Shown here: piece by piece, positions 20,083 to 30,802 of the stretch | Layout: each line of letters opens with the position of its first letter | Position numbering within the stretch: position 1 is the first letter of the stretch | Assembly: GCA_036275365.1 (NCBI GenBank) | Contig: DASUDX010000083.1 | Location: 37,419 to 101,418 of the forward strand | DNA: 64,000 nt | Direction of reading: 5' to 3' | DNA from: DASUDX01 sp036275365 | GTDB lineage: Bacteria > Pseudomonadota > Gammaproteobacteria > Nevskiales > Nevskiaceae | Made by a program: the position numbers and the translations under genes | Notes under the pieces: generated by a model | What the model was told of the DNA's origin: nothing | The model's input: only the letters and a program-made list of their open reading frames with translations | Database searches by the model: none

Positions 20083-21354
20083 ATGCCCGCCGACCCGGCC
20101 TCCTCGCTCGCCGCCCTGCGGACCCGGCTGCTCTCAGGCACCGACCAGTGCGTGAAATGCGGGCTGTGTCTGCCGCACTGCCCGACCTATGCCCTGCAGG
20201 GCGAGGAGGGCGCCTCGCCACGCGGCCGGCTGGCGCTGATCCAGGGGCTGGCCCAGGGCCGCCTCGACGCCGGCCCCGGGGTCGCCGCGCATCTGGATGG
20301 CTGCCTGTCCTGCCGGGCCTGCGAGCCGGTCTGCCCGGCCCAGGTGCGCTACGGCGAGATGCTCGATGGCGGCCGCCAGTGGCTGGCCCTGCAGCAGCCG
20401 CGGCGGCTGGGTGCGCTGCGCTGGTTCTCGCCGCTGCTCACCGCCCGCGCCGGCCGCGCGCTGTTGCGCACGCTGCTCGCGCTCTACCACCGCAGCGGCC
20501 TGCAGACGCTGGTCCGGCGCAGCCGGGTCCTCGGGCACACCCGCCTGGCGCGGCTCGAGGCCCTGCTGCCCGCGCGCCGCGCCGTCGCCCCGGTGGCCGC
20601 AGACCCTGGCGCCGGACCGGCGGTGGCGCAGCTGCACATCGGCTGCCTGGGCCAGGTGCTGGATCAGGCCGCGGTGGCGGATCTGCAGGCCGTGTTCGCC
20701 GCGGCCGGCCAGCCGCTGGCGGTACCGGCCGGACAGGGCTGCTGCGGCGCCCTGCACCAGCACGCGGGAGATGCGGCGCAGGCGCGGCGGCTCGCCCGGA
20801 TCCAGCGCGCGGTGTTTGATCCGGCCCTGCCGGTGCTGGCCCTGGCCAGCGGCTGTGGCGCCGGCCTTCAGGATGGCTGGCGCGCCCTGGGCGAGCCGGC
20901 GCCAGCGGTTCACGACCCCTTCGACTGGCTGGCGCCGCGGGCCGGCGCGCTGGCCTTTGCGCCGACCCCGCTGACGGTCTGGGTGCATCGGCCCTGTACC
21001 CAGCGCCATGTGCTGCGCAGCCGCGGCGAGGGTCTGCTCGGTCTGCTCGGCCGGGTGCCGGGGCTGCGCGTGCGCGAGCTGCCGGACCGCGGCTGCTGCG
21101 GTGCGGCCGGTCTGCACATGGTGCAGCGGCCGGCGGCGGCGGATGCCCTGCTGGCGCCGCTGCTGGACGCGCTCGAGGCAGCGGGGCCGGAGGATGTGGT
21201 GCTGAGCGGCAATATCGGCTGCGCCCTGCACCTGGGCGGGGGCCTGCGCCGGCTCAGGACGGCGGCGCGACCGCCGCCGCCGGTGCTGCATCCGGCGCGC
21301 TTTCTGCGCCGCTGTCTGCCGGCGGCATCGCCCGCAGCGCGGTCTCCAGTCTGA
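20083..21354 (+). CDS. GlcF-like iron-sulfur protein with two CCG domains
   Basis: This 423-residue protein has two [4Fe-4S] ferredoxin motifs (C23-x2-C26-x2-C29-x3-C33 in CVKCGLCLPHCP and C74-x2-C77-x2-C80-x3-C84 in CLSCRACEPVCP). Two cysteine-rich CCG domains follow (GCCGALHQH and GCCGAAGLHM). This is the layout of the glycolate-oxidase Fe-S subunit GlcF and related respiratory 2-hydroxyacid or glycerol-3-phosphate dehydrogenase subunits. No GlcD/GlcE flavoprotein gene lies beside it; the only FAD-linked oxidase here is 25 kb away at 46248. The exact partner is therefore unknown. Its 3' end overlaps the convergent lptE gene by 101 bases. Confidence 0.85.
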   Translation: MPADPASSLAALRTRLLSGTDQCVKCGLCLPHCPTYALQGEEGASPRGRLALIQGLAQGRLDAGPGVAAHLDGCLSCRACEPVCPAQVRYGEMLDGGRQWLALQQPRRLGALRWFSPLLTARAGRALLRTLLALYHRSGLQTLVRRSRVLGHTRLARLEALLPARRAVAPVAADPGAGPAVAQLHIGCLGQVLDQAAVADLQAVFAAAGQPLAVPAGQGCCGALHQHAGDAAQARRLARIQRAVFDPALPVLALASGCGAGLQDGWRALGEPAPAVHDPFDWLAPRAGALAFAPTPLTVWVHRPCTQRHVLRSRGEGLLGLLGRVPGLRVRELPDRGCCGAAGLHMVQRPAAADALLAPLLDALEAAGPEDVVLSGNIGCALHLGGGLRRLRTAARPPPPVLHPARFLRRCLPAASPAARSPV

Positions 21355-21862
21355 GCAGCAGGCGCTCGGCCAGCTCGTCCTGCAGATAGCGGCGCAGACG
21401 CTCCTCCTCGGCCTCCTTGGGCAGGATCTGGTCGGCGCTGAAGGAGTAGTCGCGGCTCACCGTCAGCGTCTCCGCCGGCAGCCAGACGCGATCGCCGCCC
21501 AGCAGCTCGTAGCGCACCCGGGTCACCAGCAGGAACTCCAGGGCCTTGCCGTCCGCTCCGACCGACAGCACCTGGCGGGTCTCGCTCAGTTCCGACAGGC
21601 GCAGCAGGGTGGCGCCCTCGCCCGGCCGCGGCTGCACCACCGCGCCACGGCGGGTCAGGCGCAGGCGCAGGGCCTTTTCCAGCGGCGGCTCGCTCACCCG
21701 GTAGGGCGCCACCACCTCGATGTGCACGCGCGAGAGCGGCTCCGGCAAGGGCCGGCTGCCGGCCAGGTGGAAGCCGCAGGCGCCGAGGCTGAGGGTCAGC
21801 CCCAGGCCCAGCACCCGCAGCACGGCGGACCGGCCGGGACCCCGCCGGATGACTGCGCTCAT
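21254..21862 (-). CDS. lptE: LPS-assembly lipoprotein LptE
   Basis: This outer-membrane lipoprotein plugs LptD during lipopolysaccharide insertion. The 202 residues have a lipobox LGACGFHLAG, which is the hallmark LptE start (C-G-F-x-L), a central beta/alpha domain (LSELSETRQVLSVGADGKALEFLLV, then the YSFSADQILPKEAEEERL helix), and an Ala/Pro tail. The start chosen is ATG 21862; an upstream ATG at 21880 would add six residues. It lies downstream of leuS on the same strand, a common order in gammaproteobacteria, though holA does not follow. Its last 34 codons are antisense to the end of the GlcF-like gene. Confidence 0.92.
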   Translation of the reverse strand: MSAVIRRGPGRSAVLRVLGLGLTLSLGACGFHLAGSRPLPEPLSRVHIEVVAPYRVSEPPLEKALRLRLTRRGAVVQPRPGEGATLLRLSELSETRQVLSVGADGKALEFLLVTRVRYELLGGDRVWLPAETLTVSRDYSFSADQILPKEAEEERLRRYLQDELAERLLLRLETALRAMPPADSGAESAPDAAPAAAVAPPS

Positions 21863-21998
21863 CGTCCACCCCTGATGCATTGCGGCTTGCTCCTCGCGCT
21901 GTCGTCCCGCCACCCGCCGGGCCAGGGCGGAACCCAGGGCGGGTCCGCTGCCCGGGCGGCGCCGAGGCGACAGCTGGCGCACGGCGGTACCGGCCTGC

Positions 21999-24638
<2,640 letters not shown>

Positions 24639-24686
24639 TCAGGGCGCGCCAGCATGCCCGGCGCGGCCCTCGCCGTCGAGACGCGC

Positions 24687-24971
24687 TCAGCCGCGCTGCA
24701 GATCGCGCCAGAGCCCGCGCCACAGCTCGCGGCGCACCCGATGGTCGCGGGCCAGACGCCGGCGCGACTCCGGCAGCAGATCGAGCTGATCCCGCAGCAG
24801 CTCGCCGGCGTCGCGGGCGCGGCGGGCGACCGCCAGCCGCTCGCCCAGCTCGAGCCGGTGGGCGTTGGCGGCCTCGATCTCGTGCAGCAGCATCAGCACC
24901 AATCCGCCCAGGGTGCGGTCGACCAGGCGGTCGGCCCGGCTCAGCGGCGCGGCGTTGGCAACGGCAGACAT
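24687..24971 (-). CDS. Small hypothetical protein in the phasin operon
   Basis: This 94-residue protein is Arg/Leu-rich and mostly helical, with no signal peptide or transmembrane segment (motif RRLARDHRVRRELW). I do not recognise a family. It is likely a real gene because its ATG is preceded by a near-perfect Shine-Dalgarno sequence (GAGGAGG, seven bases upstream), rare among its neighbours. It lies directly downstream of the phasin gene on the same strand, but a strong terminator separates the two, so it is probably expressed at a lower level by read-through. Its role may be linked to granules; this is inference from position only. Confidence 0.7.
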   Translation of the reverse strand: MSAVANAAPLSRADRLVDRTLGGLVLMLLHEIEAANAHRLELGERLAVARRARDAGELLRDQLDLLPESRRRLARDHRVRRELWRGLWRDLQRG

Positions 24972-24985
24972 CGGAACCTCCTCAA

Positions 24986-25016
24986 CGAAAAAGGCCGGAG
25001 CGTGTCCGCTCCGGCC
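24986..25016 (-). terminator. Rho-independent terminator between phasin and downstream gene
   Basis: A perfect 10-base inverted repeat (24993-25002 and 25007-25016) with a four-base loop is followed on the minus strand by TTTTTC. It lies downstream of the phasin stop and only a few bases before the Shine-Dalgarno of the 94-residue gene, so it would act as an intercistronic attenuator. Confidence 0.85.
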
Positions 25017-25077
25017 CGGGTACGGCTGGCCACCGGCGGCCGCGCGGACGGGCGGCCGGGGTGGCGGTGCGAAGGCT

Positions 25078-25533
25078 TCAGGCCGCCTTCTTGGCGCTGG
25101 CCTTCTTGGCGGTCTTCTTGGCCGGGGCGGCGGCCGGAACCACCTCGACGGTGACGCCGGTGAACTTGGCGCTCACCTCTTCGAAGCCCTTGCGCACCAC
25201 CTGCACGACCTGCTCACCGGTCTTGGTGACGGTGGCCACGGTGTCGTTGTAGGCGGAGATCACGCGCTCGCGGCCGGCCGGCAGATACTCGATCGGGGCG
25301 GCGGCGACGGCCTTCAGACCATCGGTCTTGGCCTTCTCGAAGCTGGTCTGGACGGCGGCGAAGAGATCCTTGCCGGCGTCGATCTGGGTCTTGACCACGG
25401 TCTGCACGCCATCGACGAGCACGGTGGTGGTCTGCTTGAGGGCGTCCAGCGACACGGTGGCGATCTCCTGGCCCTTGGCCACGATCGGCTCCACGCGGGT
25501 CTTGACGTCGGCGACGAGGGTTTCAACGTTCAT
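25078..25533 (-). CDS. Phasin family protein
   Basis: This 151-residue granule-associated protein starts MNVETLVADVKTRVEPIVAKGQEIA and contains the phasin-type amphipathic helical core (LFAAVQTSFEKAKTDGLKAV; YNDTVATVTKTGEQVVQVVRKG). It ends in an Ala/Lys-rich histone H1-like tail (KKTAKKASAKKAA), as in PhaF-type phasins that also bind DNA. Members coat polyhydroxyalkanoate inclusions. No PHA synthase is in the window, so the polymer is not proven. The start was set at ATG 25533, with GGAGCT upstream. The promoter region holds two related palindromes that look like operator sites. Confidence 0.88.
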   Translation of the reverse strand: MNVETLVADVKTRVEPIVAKGQEIATVSLDALKQTTTVLVDGVQTVVKTQIDAGKDLFAAVQTSFEKAKTDGLKAVAAAPIEYLPAGRERVISAYNDTVATVTKTGEQVVQVVRKGFEEVSAKFTGVTVEVVPAAAPAKKTAKKASAKKAA

Positions 25534-25594
25534 GCACAGCTCCAGCGGATGGAAGGGAAATCGGGCTGGGTGCACGCAGGGGCGTGACCCGGTG

Positions 25595-25646
25595 ATTGCT
25601 GCATTGCAACAATCGACGCCGCCACTCTATTGGTGCGTTGCAACAA
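25595..25646. promoter_or_regulatory. Paired TGCxTTGCAACAA palindromes upstream of phasin
   Basis: ATTGCTGCATTGCAACAAT at 25595-25613 is a 19-base palindrome with eight of nine pairs matching. A second, weaker copy, TTGGTGCGTTGCAACAA, covers 25630-25646. The shared core TGC(A/G)TTGCAACAA repeats at a 34-base interval. PHA-responsive repressors of the PhaR family bind TGC/GCA-rich palindromes at phasin promoters, so these are good candidate operators. They also lie just upstream of the divergent YihY gene and could control both. Confidence 0.55.
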
Positions 25647-25702
25647 AGTCAAGCCGGGTGGGCTGGCTGGGTCGGAACAGCGCCCGCTGCTAAGGTTTGG
25701 CC

Positions 25703-27052
25703 ATGGAAACGCCCTGGCTGGAACGGCTGCGCAGCCGCCTGTGGGAGGAACGCGAGGCGCTCGGCCGTCACGAGGCGCGGCTGATCGCCCTCGGCCGTCA
25801 TCTGTGGGCGCTGGGCCGCGATCTGCTGGCCGGCGAGCTGTCGCTGCGGGCGATGAGCCTGGTCTACACCACCCTGCTCTCGGTGGTGCCCTTCCTGGCC
25901 CTGGGCTTCTCCGTGCTCAAGGCGCTGGGCGTGCACAACTCGCTGGAGCCGCTGCTGCTGGAGCTGCTGCGCCCGCTCGGTGCGCAGGCGGCGGCGCTCA
26001 GCGCCAATGTGATCGGCTTCGTCGAGCGCATCCAGGTCGGGGTGCTCGGCTCGCTGGGCGTGGCCCTGCTGTTCTACACCGCGATCTCGCTGATCCAGAA
26101 GGTGGAGGCGAGCTTCAACCAGATCTGGCGGATCCCCCGGCCACGGCCGCTGGCGCAGCGGGTGGGCGAGTACTTCGGCGTGCTGATGGTCGGGCCGGTG
26201 GTGGTGTTCGCCGCCCTGGGCCTGACCGCGAGCCTGCTCAACAGCGCGGTGATGCTGACCATCGCCAGCTTCGAGCCGCTGGGCTTTCTGATCTTTCTGC
26301 TGACCCGGCTGATCCCCTACGCGCTGATCATCGGCCTGTTCACCTTCCTCTATGCCTACATGCCCAATGCGCGGGTCAGCCTGCGCGCGGCCGGCTGGGG
26401 CGGGCTGTGCGCCGGCCTGCTCTGGCAGAGCTCGAGCCTGCTGTTCGCCTCGTTCGTGGCCGGGGCCACCAACTACAACGCCATCTACTCGGGCTTTGCC
26501 ATCCTGATCTTCCTGCTGATCTGGCTGTATCTGGGCTGGCTGATCCTGCTGATCGGCTGCCAGATCGCCTTCTATGTGCAGCATCCGGCCCATCTGCGCG
26601 GCGGCGAGGCGCTGCCCGCCGGCTCGCGCCGGCGCGAGCTGCTGGGCCTGGCCCTGATGCACGAGGTGACCCGCCGCTTCCTCGCCGGGGCCCCGGCGCT
26701 GGCGGCCGAGGACCATGCCCGCGCGCTCGGCGCCGCACCCGGGGATCTGGCGCCGGTGGTCGACACCCTGCTGCGCGCCGGCCTGCTGGCGGAGGCCGCC
26801 GGCAGCCGGCCCGGGCTGATCCTGGCGCGCGATCCGGCCGGCCTGAGCCTCGCCGATCTGTGGCTGGCCCTGCGTGGCGAGAGCGTGCCGCCCAACGGCC
26901 GCGAGGACCGCGCCGCGCGTCAGCTGCTGGCCCGCGCCGAGTCGGCCTTCGTCGAGGCCGCGCGCGGCCAGACCCTGCGCGACTGGCTGCAGACCGCGGA
27001 CCGCGCGGGCGCCTATGATCCGGCCACCCCTGCTGCCGAGTCGCCCCGATGA
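25703..27052 (+). CDS. YihY/virulence factor BrkB family membrane protein
   Basis: This 449-residue protein has a six-helix YihY membrane domain. Typical blocks are GELSLRAMSLVYTTLLSVVPFLA, IQKVEASFNQIWRI, and a final pair of helices (FASFVAGATNYNAIYSGFAI, LIFLLIWLYLGWLILLIGCQ). A cytoplasmic winged-helix-like C-terminal domain of about 150 residues follows. The family is often named after tRNA-processing RNase BN, but that activity belongs to a different protein; the function is unknown. The start is ATG 25703, six bases after a TAAGGT -10-like element, so the mRNA may be leaderless. The stop overlaps fadD. Confidence 0.9.
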   Translation: METPWLERLRSRLWEEREALGRHEARLIALGRHLWALGRDLLAGELSLRAMSLVYTTLLSVVPFLALGFSVLKALGVHNSLEPLLLELLRPLGAQAAALSANVIGFVERIQVGVLGSLGVALLFYTAISLIQKVEASFNQIWRIPRPRPLAQRVGEYFGVLMVGPVVVFAALGLTASLLNSAVMLTIASFEPLGFLIFLLTRLIPYALIIGLFTFLYAYMPNARVSLRAAGWGGLCAGLLWQSSSLLFASFVAGATNYNAIYSGFAILIFLLIWLYLGWLILLIGCQIAFYVQHPAHLRGGEALPAGSRRRELLGLALMHEVTRRFLAGAPALAAEDHARALGAAPGDLAPVVDTLLRAGLLAEAAGSRPGLILARDPAGLSLADLWLALRGESVPPNGREDRAARQLLARAESAFVEAARGQTLRDWLQTADRAGAYDPATPAAESPR

Positions 27053-28725
27053 GTGTCGAAGCCGCCCCCTGGATCGGTGAATACCCGCTGGGCGTGCCGC
27101 CGCGCGTCGACCCCCTCTACCCCTCGCTGGCCGGGCTGATCGAACAGGCCTGCGAGCGCTACCGCAACCGCTGCGCCTATACCGCGCTGGGCGTGGATCT
27201 GGGCTACGACGAGCTGGACCGGCTCAGCCAGGATTTCGCCAGCTATCTGCAGAATGTGCTCGGCCTCGAACGCGGCGACCGGGTGGCGATCATGCTGCCC
27301 AACCTGCTGCAGTACCCGGTGGTGCTGTGCGCGGTGCTGCGGGCCGGCCTGGTGGTGGTCAATGTCAACCCGCTCTACACCCCGCGCGAGCTGGAACACC
27401 AGCTGCGGGACAGCGGCGCACGCGCCATCGTCATCCTCGAGAACTTCTGCTCGGTGCTGCAGGAGGTGGTGGAGCGCACCGCGCTCGAGCAGGTGATCAC
27501 CACCCAGGTGGGCGATCTCGCCCCCTTCCCGCGCTCGCTGCTGATCAATCTCGCGGTCAAGCGCCTGAAGAAGCAGGTGCCGCCGTGGAAGATCGAAGGC
27601 AGCCTGCCGCTGCGCACGGCACTGGCCCGCGGCAAGGCCCAGCCCTATCACCGGGTGGCGGTGGAGGCCGGCGACACCGCCTTCCTGCAGTACACCGGCG
27701 GCACCACCGGGCTGTCCAAGGGCGCCCAGCTCACCCACGGCAACATCGTCGCCAATCTCAGCCAGATGCTGGCCTGGCTGCGCCCGGCGCTGGGCAGCGG
27801 CGGGCCCGACGAGCCGCAGGAGCTGATCGTCACCGCGCTGCCGCTCTACCATGTGTTCGCCCTCACCGTGAACGGCTTCGTCTTCCTCGCCCTGGGCGCG
27901 CGCAATCTGCTGATCCCCAATCCGCGCGATCTGCCGGCGCTGGTGCGCGAGCTGCGCGAGTACCCCTTCACCGCCTTCACCGGGGTCAACACGCTGTTCA
28001 ACGGCCTGCTCAACACCCCGGGTTTCGCCGAGCTCGATTTCTCCTCGCTGAAGTTCACCGTCGGCGGGGGTGCCGCCGTGCTGCAGGCCACCGCCGAGCG
28101 CTGGAAGGCGGTCACCGGGGTGCCGATCACCGAGGGCTATGGCCTCACCGAGACCTCGCCGGGGGTCTGCTTCGCGCCGCTCGACAAGCCGGACTGGAAC
28201 GGCACCATCGGCGTGCCCCTGCCCTCCACCGATGTGCGCCTGCGCGACGAGGCCAACCGCGAGGTGGCCGACGGTGACCCCGGCGAGCTGTGCGTGAAGG
28301 GCCCGCAGGTGATGGTCGGCTACTGGCGCCAGCCGGAGGAGACCGCCAAGGTGTTCACCGCCGATGGCTATCTGCGCACCGGGGATATCGCCACCCGCGA
28401 TGCGCGCGGCTACTTCCGCATCGTCGATCGCAAGAAGGACATGATCCTGGTGTCCGGCTTCAATGTGTTTCCCAACGAGATCGAGGCGGTGGCGGCCCTG
28501 CATCCGGGCGTGCTGGAGTGCGCCTGCATCGGCGTGCCCGATGCCAAGACCGGCGAGGCGGTCAAGCTGGTGGCGGTGAAGAAGGACCCGGCGCTGACCG
28601 TCGAGGCCCTGCGCGAGCACTGCCGGGCCCAGCTCACCGCCTACAAGGTGCCGAAGCTGATCGAGTTCCGCGACACCCTGCCCAAGTCCAACATCGGCAA
28701 GATCCTGCGCCGCGAGCTGCGCTGA
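27049..28725 (+). CDS. fadD: Long-chain-fatty-acid-CoA ligase
   Basis: This 558-residue ANL-superfamily enzyme activates fatty acids to acyl-AMP and then acyl-CoA. Visible signatures are the P-loop YTGGTTGLSKGA, the second core motif ITEGYGLTETSPGV, the YLRTGDIATRDARGYFRIVDRKKDMI hinge, and the catalytic lysine near the C-terminus in LPKSNIGKILRREL. Its N-terminus (PLYPSLAGLIEQACERYRNR) matches FadD. The ATG overlaps the end of the YihY-type gene (ATGA), so the two are coupled. It may supply acyl-CoA for beta-oxidation or for polymer synthesis near the phasin locus; the latter is inference. Confidence 0.93.
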   Translation: MSVEAAPWIGEYPLGVPPRVDPLYPSLAGLIEQACERYRNRCAYTALGVDLGYDELDRLSQDFASYLQNVLGLERGDRVAIMLPNLLQYPVVLCAVLRAGLVVVNVNPLYTPRELEHQLRDSGARAIVILENFCSVLQEVVERTALEQVITTQVGDLAPFPRSLLINLAVKRLKKQVPPWKIEGSLPLRTALARGKAQPYHRVAVEAGDTAFLQYTGGTTGLSKGAQLTHGNIVANLSQMLAWLRPALGSGGPDEPQELIVTALPLYHVFALTVNGFVFLALGARNLLIPNPRDLPALVRELREYPFTAFTGVNTLFNGLLNTPGFAELDFSSLKFTVGGGAAVLQATAERWKAVTGVPITEGYGLTETSPGVCFAPLDKPDWNGTIGVPLPSTDVRLRDEANREVADGDPGELCVKGPQVMVGYWRQPEETAKVFTADGYLRTGDIATRDARGYFRIVDRKKDMILVSGFNVFPNEIEAVAALHPGVLECACIGVPDAKTGEAVKLVAVKKDPALTVEALREHCRAQLTAYKVPKLIEFRDTLPKSNIGKILRRELR

Positions 28726-28745
28726 AGCCGGGCGCGGGCGCCGGG

Positions 28746-29639
28746 CTAGAGCGTCACCACTTTTGCCTGCTGCAGCTTGTAGACCACGCCGAAGGTCGAT
28801 TCCGGCACCAGCTCCAGGCGGCCTTCGATCACCAGCGGCTCGAAGCTGCCGGGAATCGCCTGCTCGCTGAACACCTCCACCACCGTGCTGGGGCCGCCGG
28901 GCATGTGGAAGTAGCAGCTGGGAGGATTGGCCGAGAGCAGGAAGTGGCGCTGCTCGGGGGTGGCATCCAGCGGCAGCATGAAGCCGGCGATCTTCACCGT
29001 CTTGCCGCCGAGGGTCTGCAGCGGTGCCGGGAAGCTCGCGCGCACGGTGTTCTGGTCGATGGTCAGATCGGCCTGCATCAGCAGGTCCCAGGAGGTCAGC
29101 CCCTTGGCCTCGGCCTGCTTGATCCATTCCAGCTGCTGGTTGGGCTTGACATTGAGCACGAAGCGCTGGGTCAGCCCGGCGGCTTCGACGATCACGCTCT
29201 CGCGGCCCTGGTTGGCGGCGAGCAGCTGGAACTCGAGATAGCCATCGGCGTCGGTGGCCTCGGCGCCGCGGATCACCTTGGTCTGGCCGCTGGCGCGGAT
29301 CGCCACCGGGCGCTGGGCAAGCGGGCTGCCGGCCTCGGTCTCCAGCGACACGCCGAGATAGACCAGATCCTTCTGGTAGGCATCCACCACCAGCTCGCCG
29401 TTCTCCTCCACCCCGCCCTCGCTGAGCACCCGCAGCATCGGCGGGCTGTTGTCGGGCGCCGCGGGTGGGGTGTCCGCCGCCGCCGGCGCCAGCTCCGATG
29501 CTGGCGCGGCCGCATAGGGCGTGCCGCTCAGATCACCGGGTGCCGCCGCCGGCGGGCGGGCGGGGTCCGGCGGCGCGGGCTCGCCGCCGCAGGCGCTCAG
29601 CAGCAGGGTCAGGCACAGCAGGCAGCGGGCGGCAGTCAT
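28746..29639 (-). CDS. DUF3299 lipoprotein of a MacB/FtsX-type ABC system
   Basis: This 297-residue lipoprotein has a lipobox LLLSACGG, a Pro/Ala-rich linker to about residue 65, a middle beta-rich region, and a C-terminal DUF3299 domain (KTVKIAGFMLPLDATPEQRH, ANPPSCYFHMPGGPSTVVEV). The last segment carries the Cys/His residues typical of DUF3299. It is translated from a TGATG overlap with the ABC permease gene and is the third gene of a three-gene operon. In Pseudomonas aeruginosa the comparable PA4064-PA4066 genes sit in a Zur-regulated zinc cluster, so a metal-related role is plausible but not shown here. Confidence 0.85.
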   Translation of the reverse strand: MTAARCLLCLTLLLSACGGEPAPPDPARPPAAAPGDLSGTPYAAAPASELAPAAADTPPAAPDNSPPMLRVLSEGGVEENGELVVDAYQKDLVYLGVSLETEAGSPLAQRPVAIRASGQTKVIRGAEATDADGYLEFQLLAANQGRESVIVEAAGLTQRFVLNVKPNQQLEWIKQAEAKGLTSWDLLMQADLTIDQNTVRASFPAPLQTLGGKTVKIAGFMLPLDATPEQRHFLLSANPPSCYFHMPGGPSTVVEVFSEQAIPGSFEPLVIEGRLELVPESTFGVVYKLQQAKVVTL

Positions 29640-30802
29640 CAGCGTCTCGACAGGGTATCGGCCACCGGCAGGCGGTAGGCACGCAGGGCGGGCAGGATCA
29701 CCGCCAGCGCGGCGATCAGCTGCACCAGCAGCAGCAGGTGGATTTCGGCGCCAAGCGGCGCCGCCGGCTCGATCGCCCCGCGGCTCTGCAGCGCGAGCAG
29801 GGCCAGGGTGCCATGACTGAGCAGCAGGCCGAGCAGGCCGCCGGCCAGCGCCAGGATCTGCGCCTCGAACAGCAGCAGACCGGCCAGCTCGGCGCGGCTG
29901 GCGCCCATCGCCCGCAGCAGGGCGAGATCGTACTGGCGCGCCTCCAGGGCGCGATACAGGGTGACGAACACCCCGAGGGCGGCGACCGCCAGCAGCAGGC
30001 CGGCCAGGGCCTGCAGCAGCTCCACGCCGACGCCCACCAGCGCCCGCAGGCGGGTCAGTTCGAAGGCCGGCGAGGCGGCCTGCAGGCTCGACTCGCGCTG
30101 GATGGTCTGCGGCAGGCTGGCCGCCGCCAGCGGGGTGGCGTAGCGGATCAGCAGGGCGGTGATCTCGCGGGCGGCATCCGGAGCGCGGGGATCGGCCGCC
30201 GGCCCGCCGTGCAGCAGCCAGACGCTGGCGAGATCGGTGAGGATCAGGCGGTCGAGGCTGCCCAGCCCCGCAGGCAGCCGCCCGACCACCGTGTACTGGC
30301 CCTGGTCATGGGCCTCGCCGCCGCTGAGCCCGTGGGCACCGGCGAAGCGTGCGCCCACCGCCAGCGGCACGCTGGCACCCACCACCGCCTCCAGCGGCGC
30401 CCGCCAGAGCCGGCCCTCGCCGACGGTGGCGCCGGACAGCCGCAGATAGGCCGGCGTGGTGCCGACGATGCGATGGCCGGCCCAGCTATCGCCCAGCGAC
30501 AGCGGAATCGCCTCGGCCACCATCGGGTGCGCGCCCCAGCGGCGCGCTTCGGAGAGGCGGATGTTTCCGGTCGGCACATCGAGGTGGTAGAGCGAGGACA
30601 GCACCAGCTGCAGCGGGCTGCCCTTGGCGCCGAGCACCAGATCGACCCCGCGCGCCTCGCGGGTCAGGCGCTGCTCGAACTGCGTGCGGAGCTGCAGCAG
30701 AAAGGCGGCCAGCGCCACCCCCAGCGCCAGCAGCAGCAGATTGAGCAGCTGGCCGAGACGATCGTGGGCGAGCTGGGCGAGCGCCAGGCGCAGCAGGCTC
30801 AT
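29639..30802 (-). CDS. ABC transporter permease, FtsX/MacB type
   Basis: This 387-residue protein has one N-terminal transmembrane helix (LLNLLLLALGVALAAFLL), a large periplasmic domain, and three C-terminal helices, including a FtsX-type RQYDLALLRAMGASRAEL coupling helix. That layout belongs to the type VII (MacB/LolCE-like) mechanotransmission transporters, which do not import by a canonical channel. The start overlaps the stop of the ATPase gene (ATGA), and its end overlaps the DUF3299 gene. The first periplasmic block (GVDLVLGAKGSPLQLVLSS) is typical of the DUF3299-linked permeases. Confidence 0.9.
   Translation of the reverse strand: MSLLRLALAQLAHDRLGQLLNLLLLALGVALAAFLLQLRTQFEQRLTREARGVDLVLGAKGSPLQLVLSSLYHLDVPTGNIRLSEARRWGAHPMVAEAIPLSLGDSWAGHRIVGTTPAYLRLSGATVGEGRLWRAPLEAVVGASVPLAVGARFAGAHGLSGGEAHDQGQYTVVGRLPAGLGSLDRLILTDLASVWLLHGGPAADPRAPDAAREITALLIRYATPLAAASLPQTIQRESSLQAASPAFELTRLRALVGVGVELLQALAGLLLAVAALGVFVTLYRALEARQYDLALLRAMGASRAELAGLLLFEAQILALAGGLLGLLLSHGTLALLALQSRGAIEPAAPLGAEIHLLLLVQLIAALAVILPALRAYRLPVADTLSRR

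Noticed and set aside
28726..28745. GC-rich stretch between fadD and the DUF3299 gene as terminator
   Set aside because: The sequence looks repetitive but has no real inverted repeat and no U tract on either strand.
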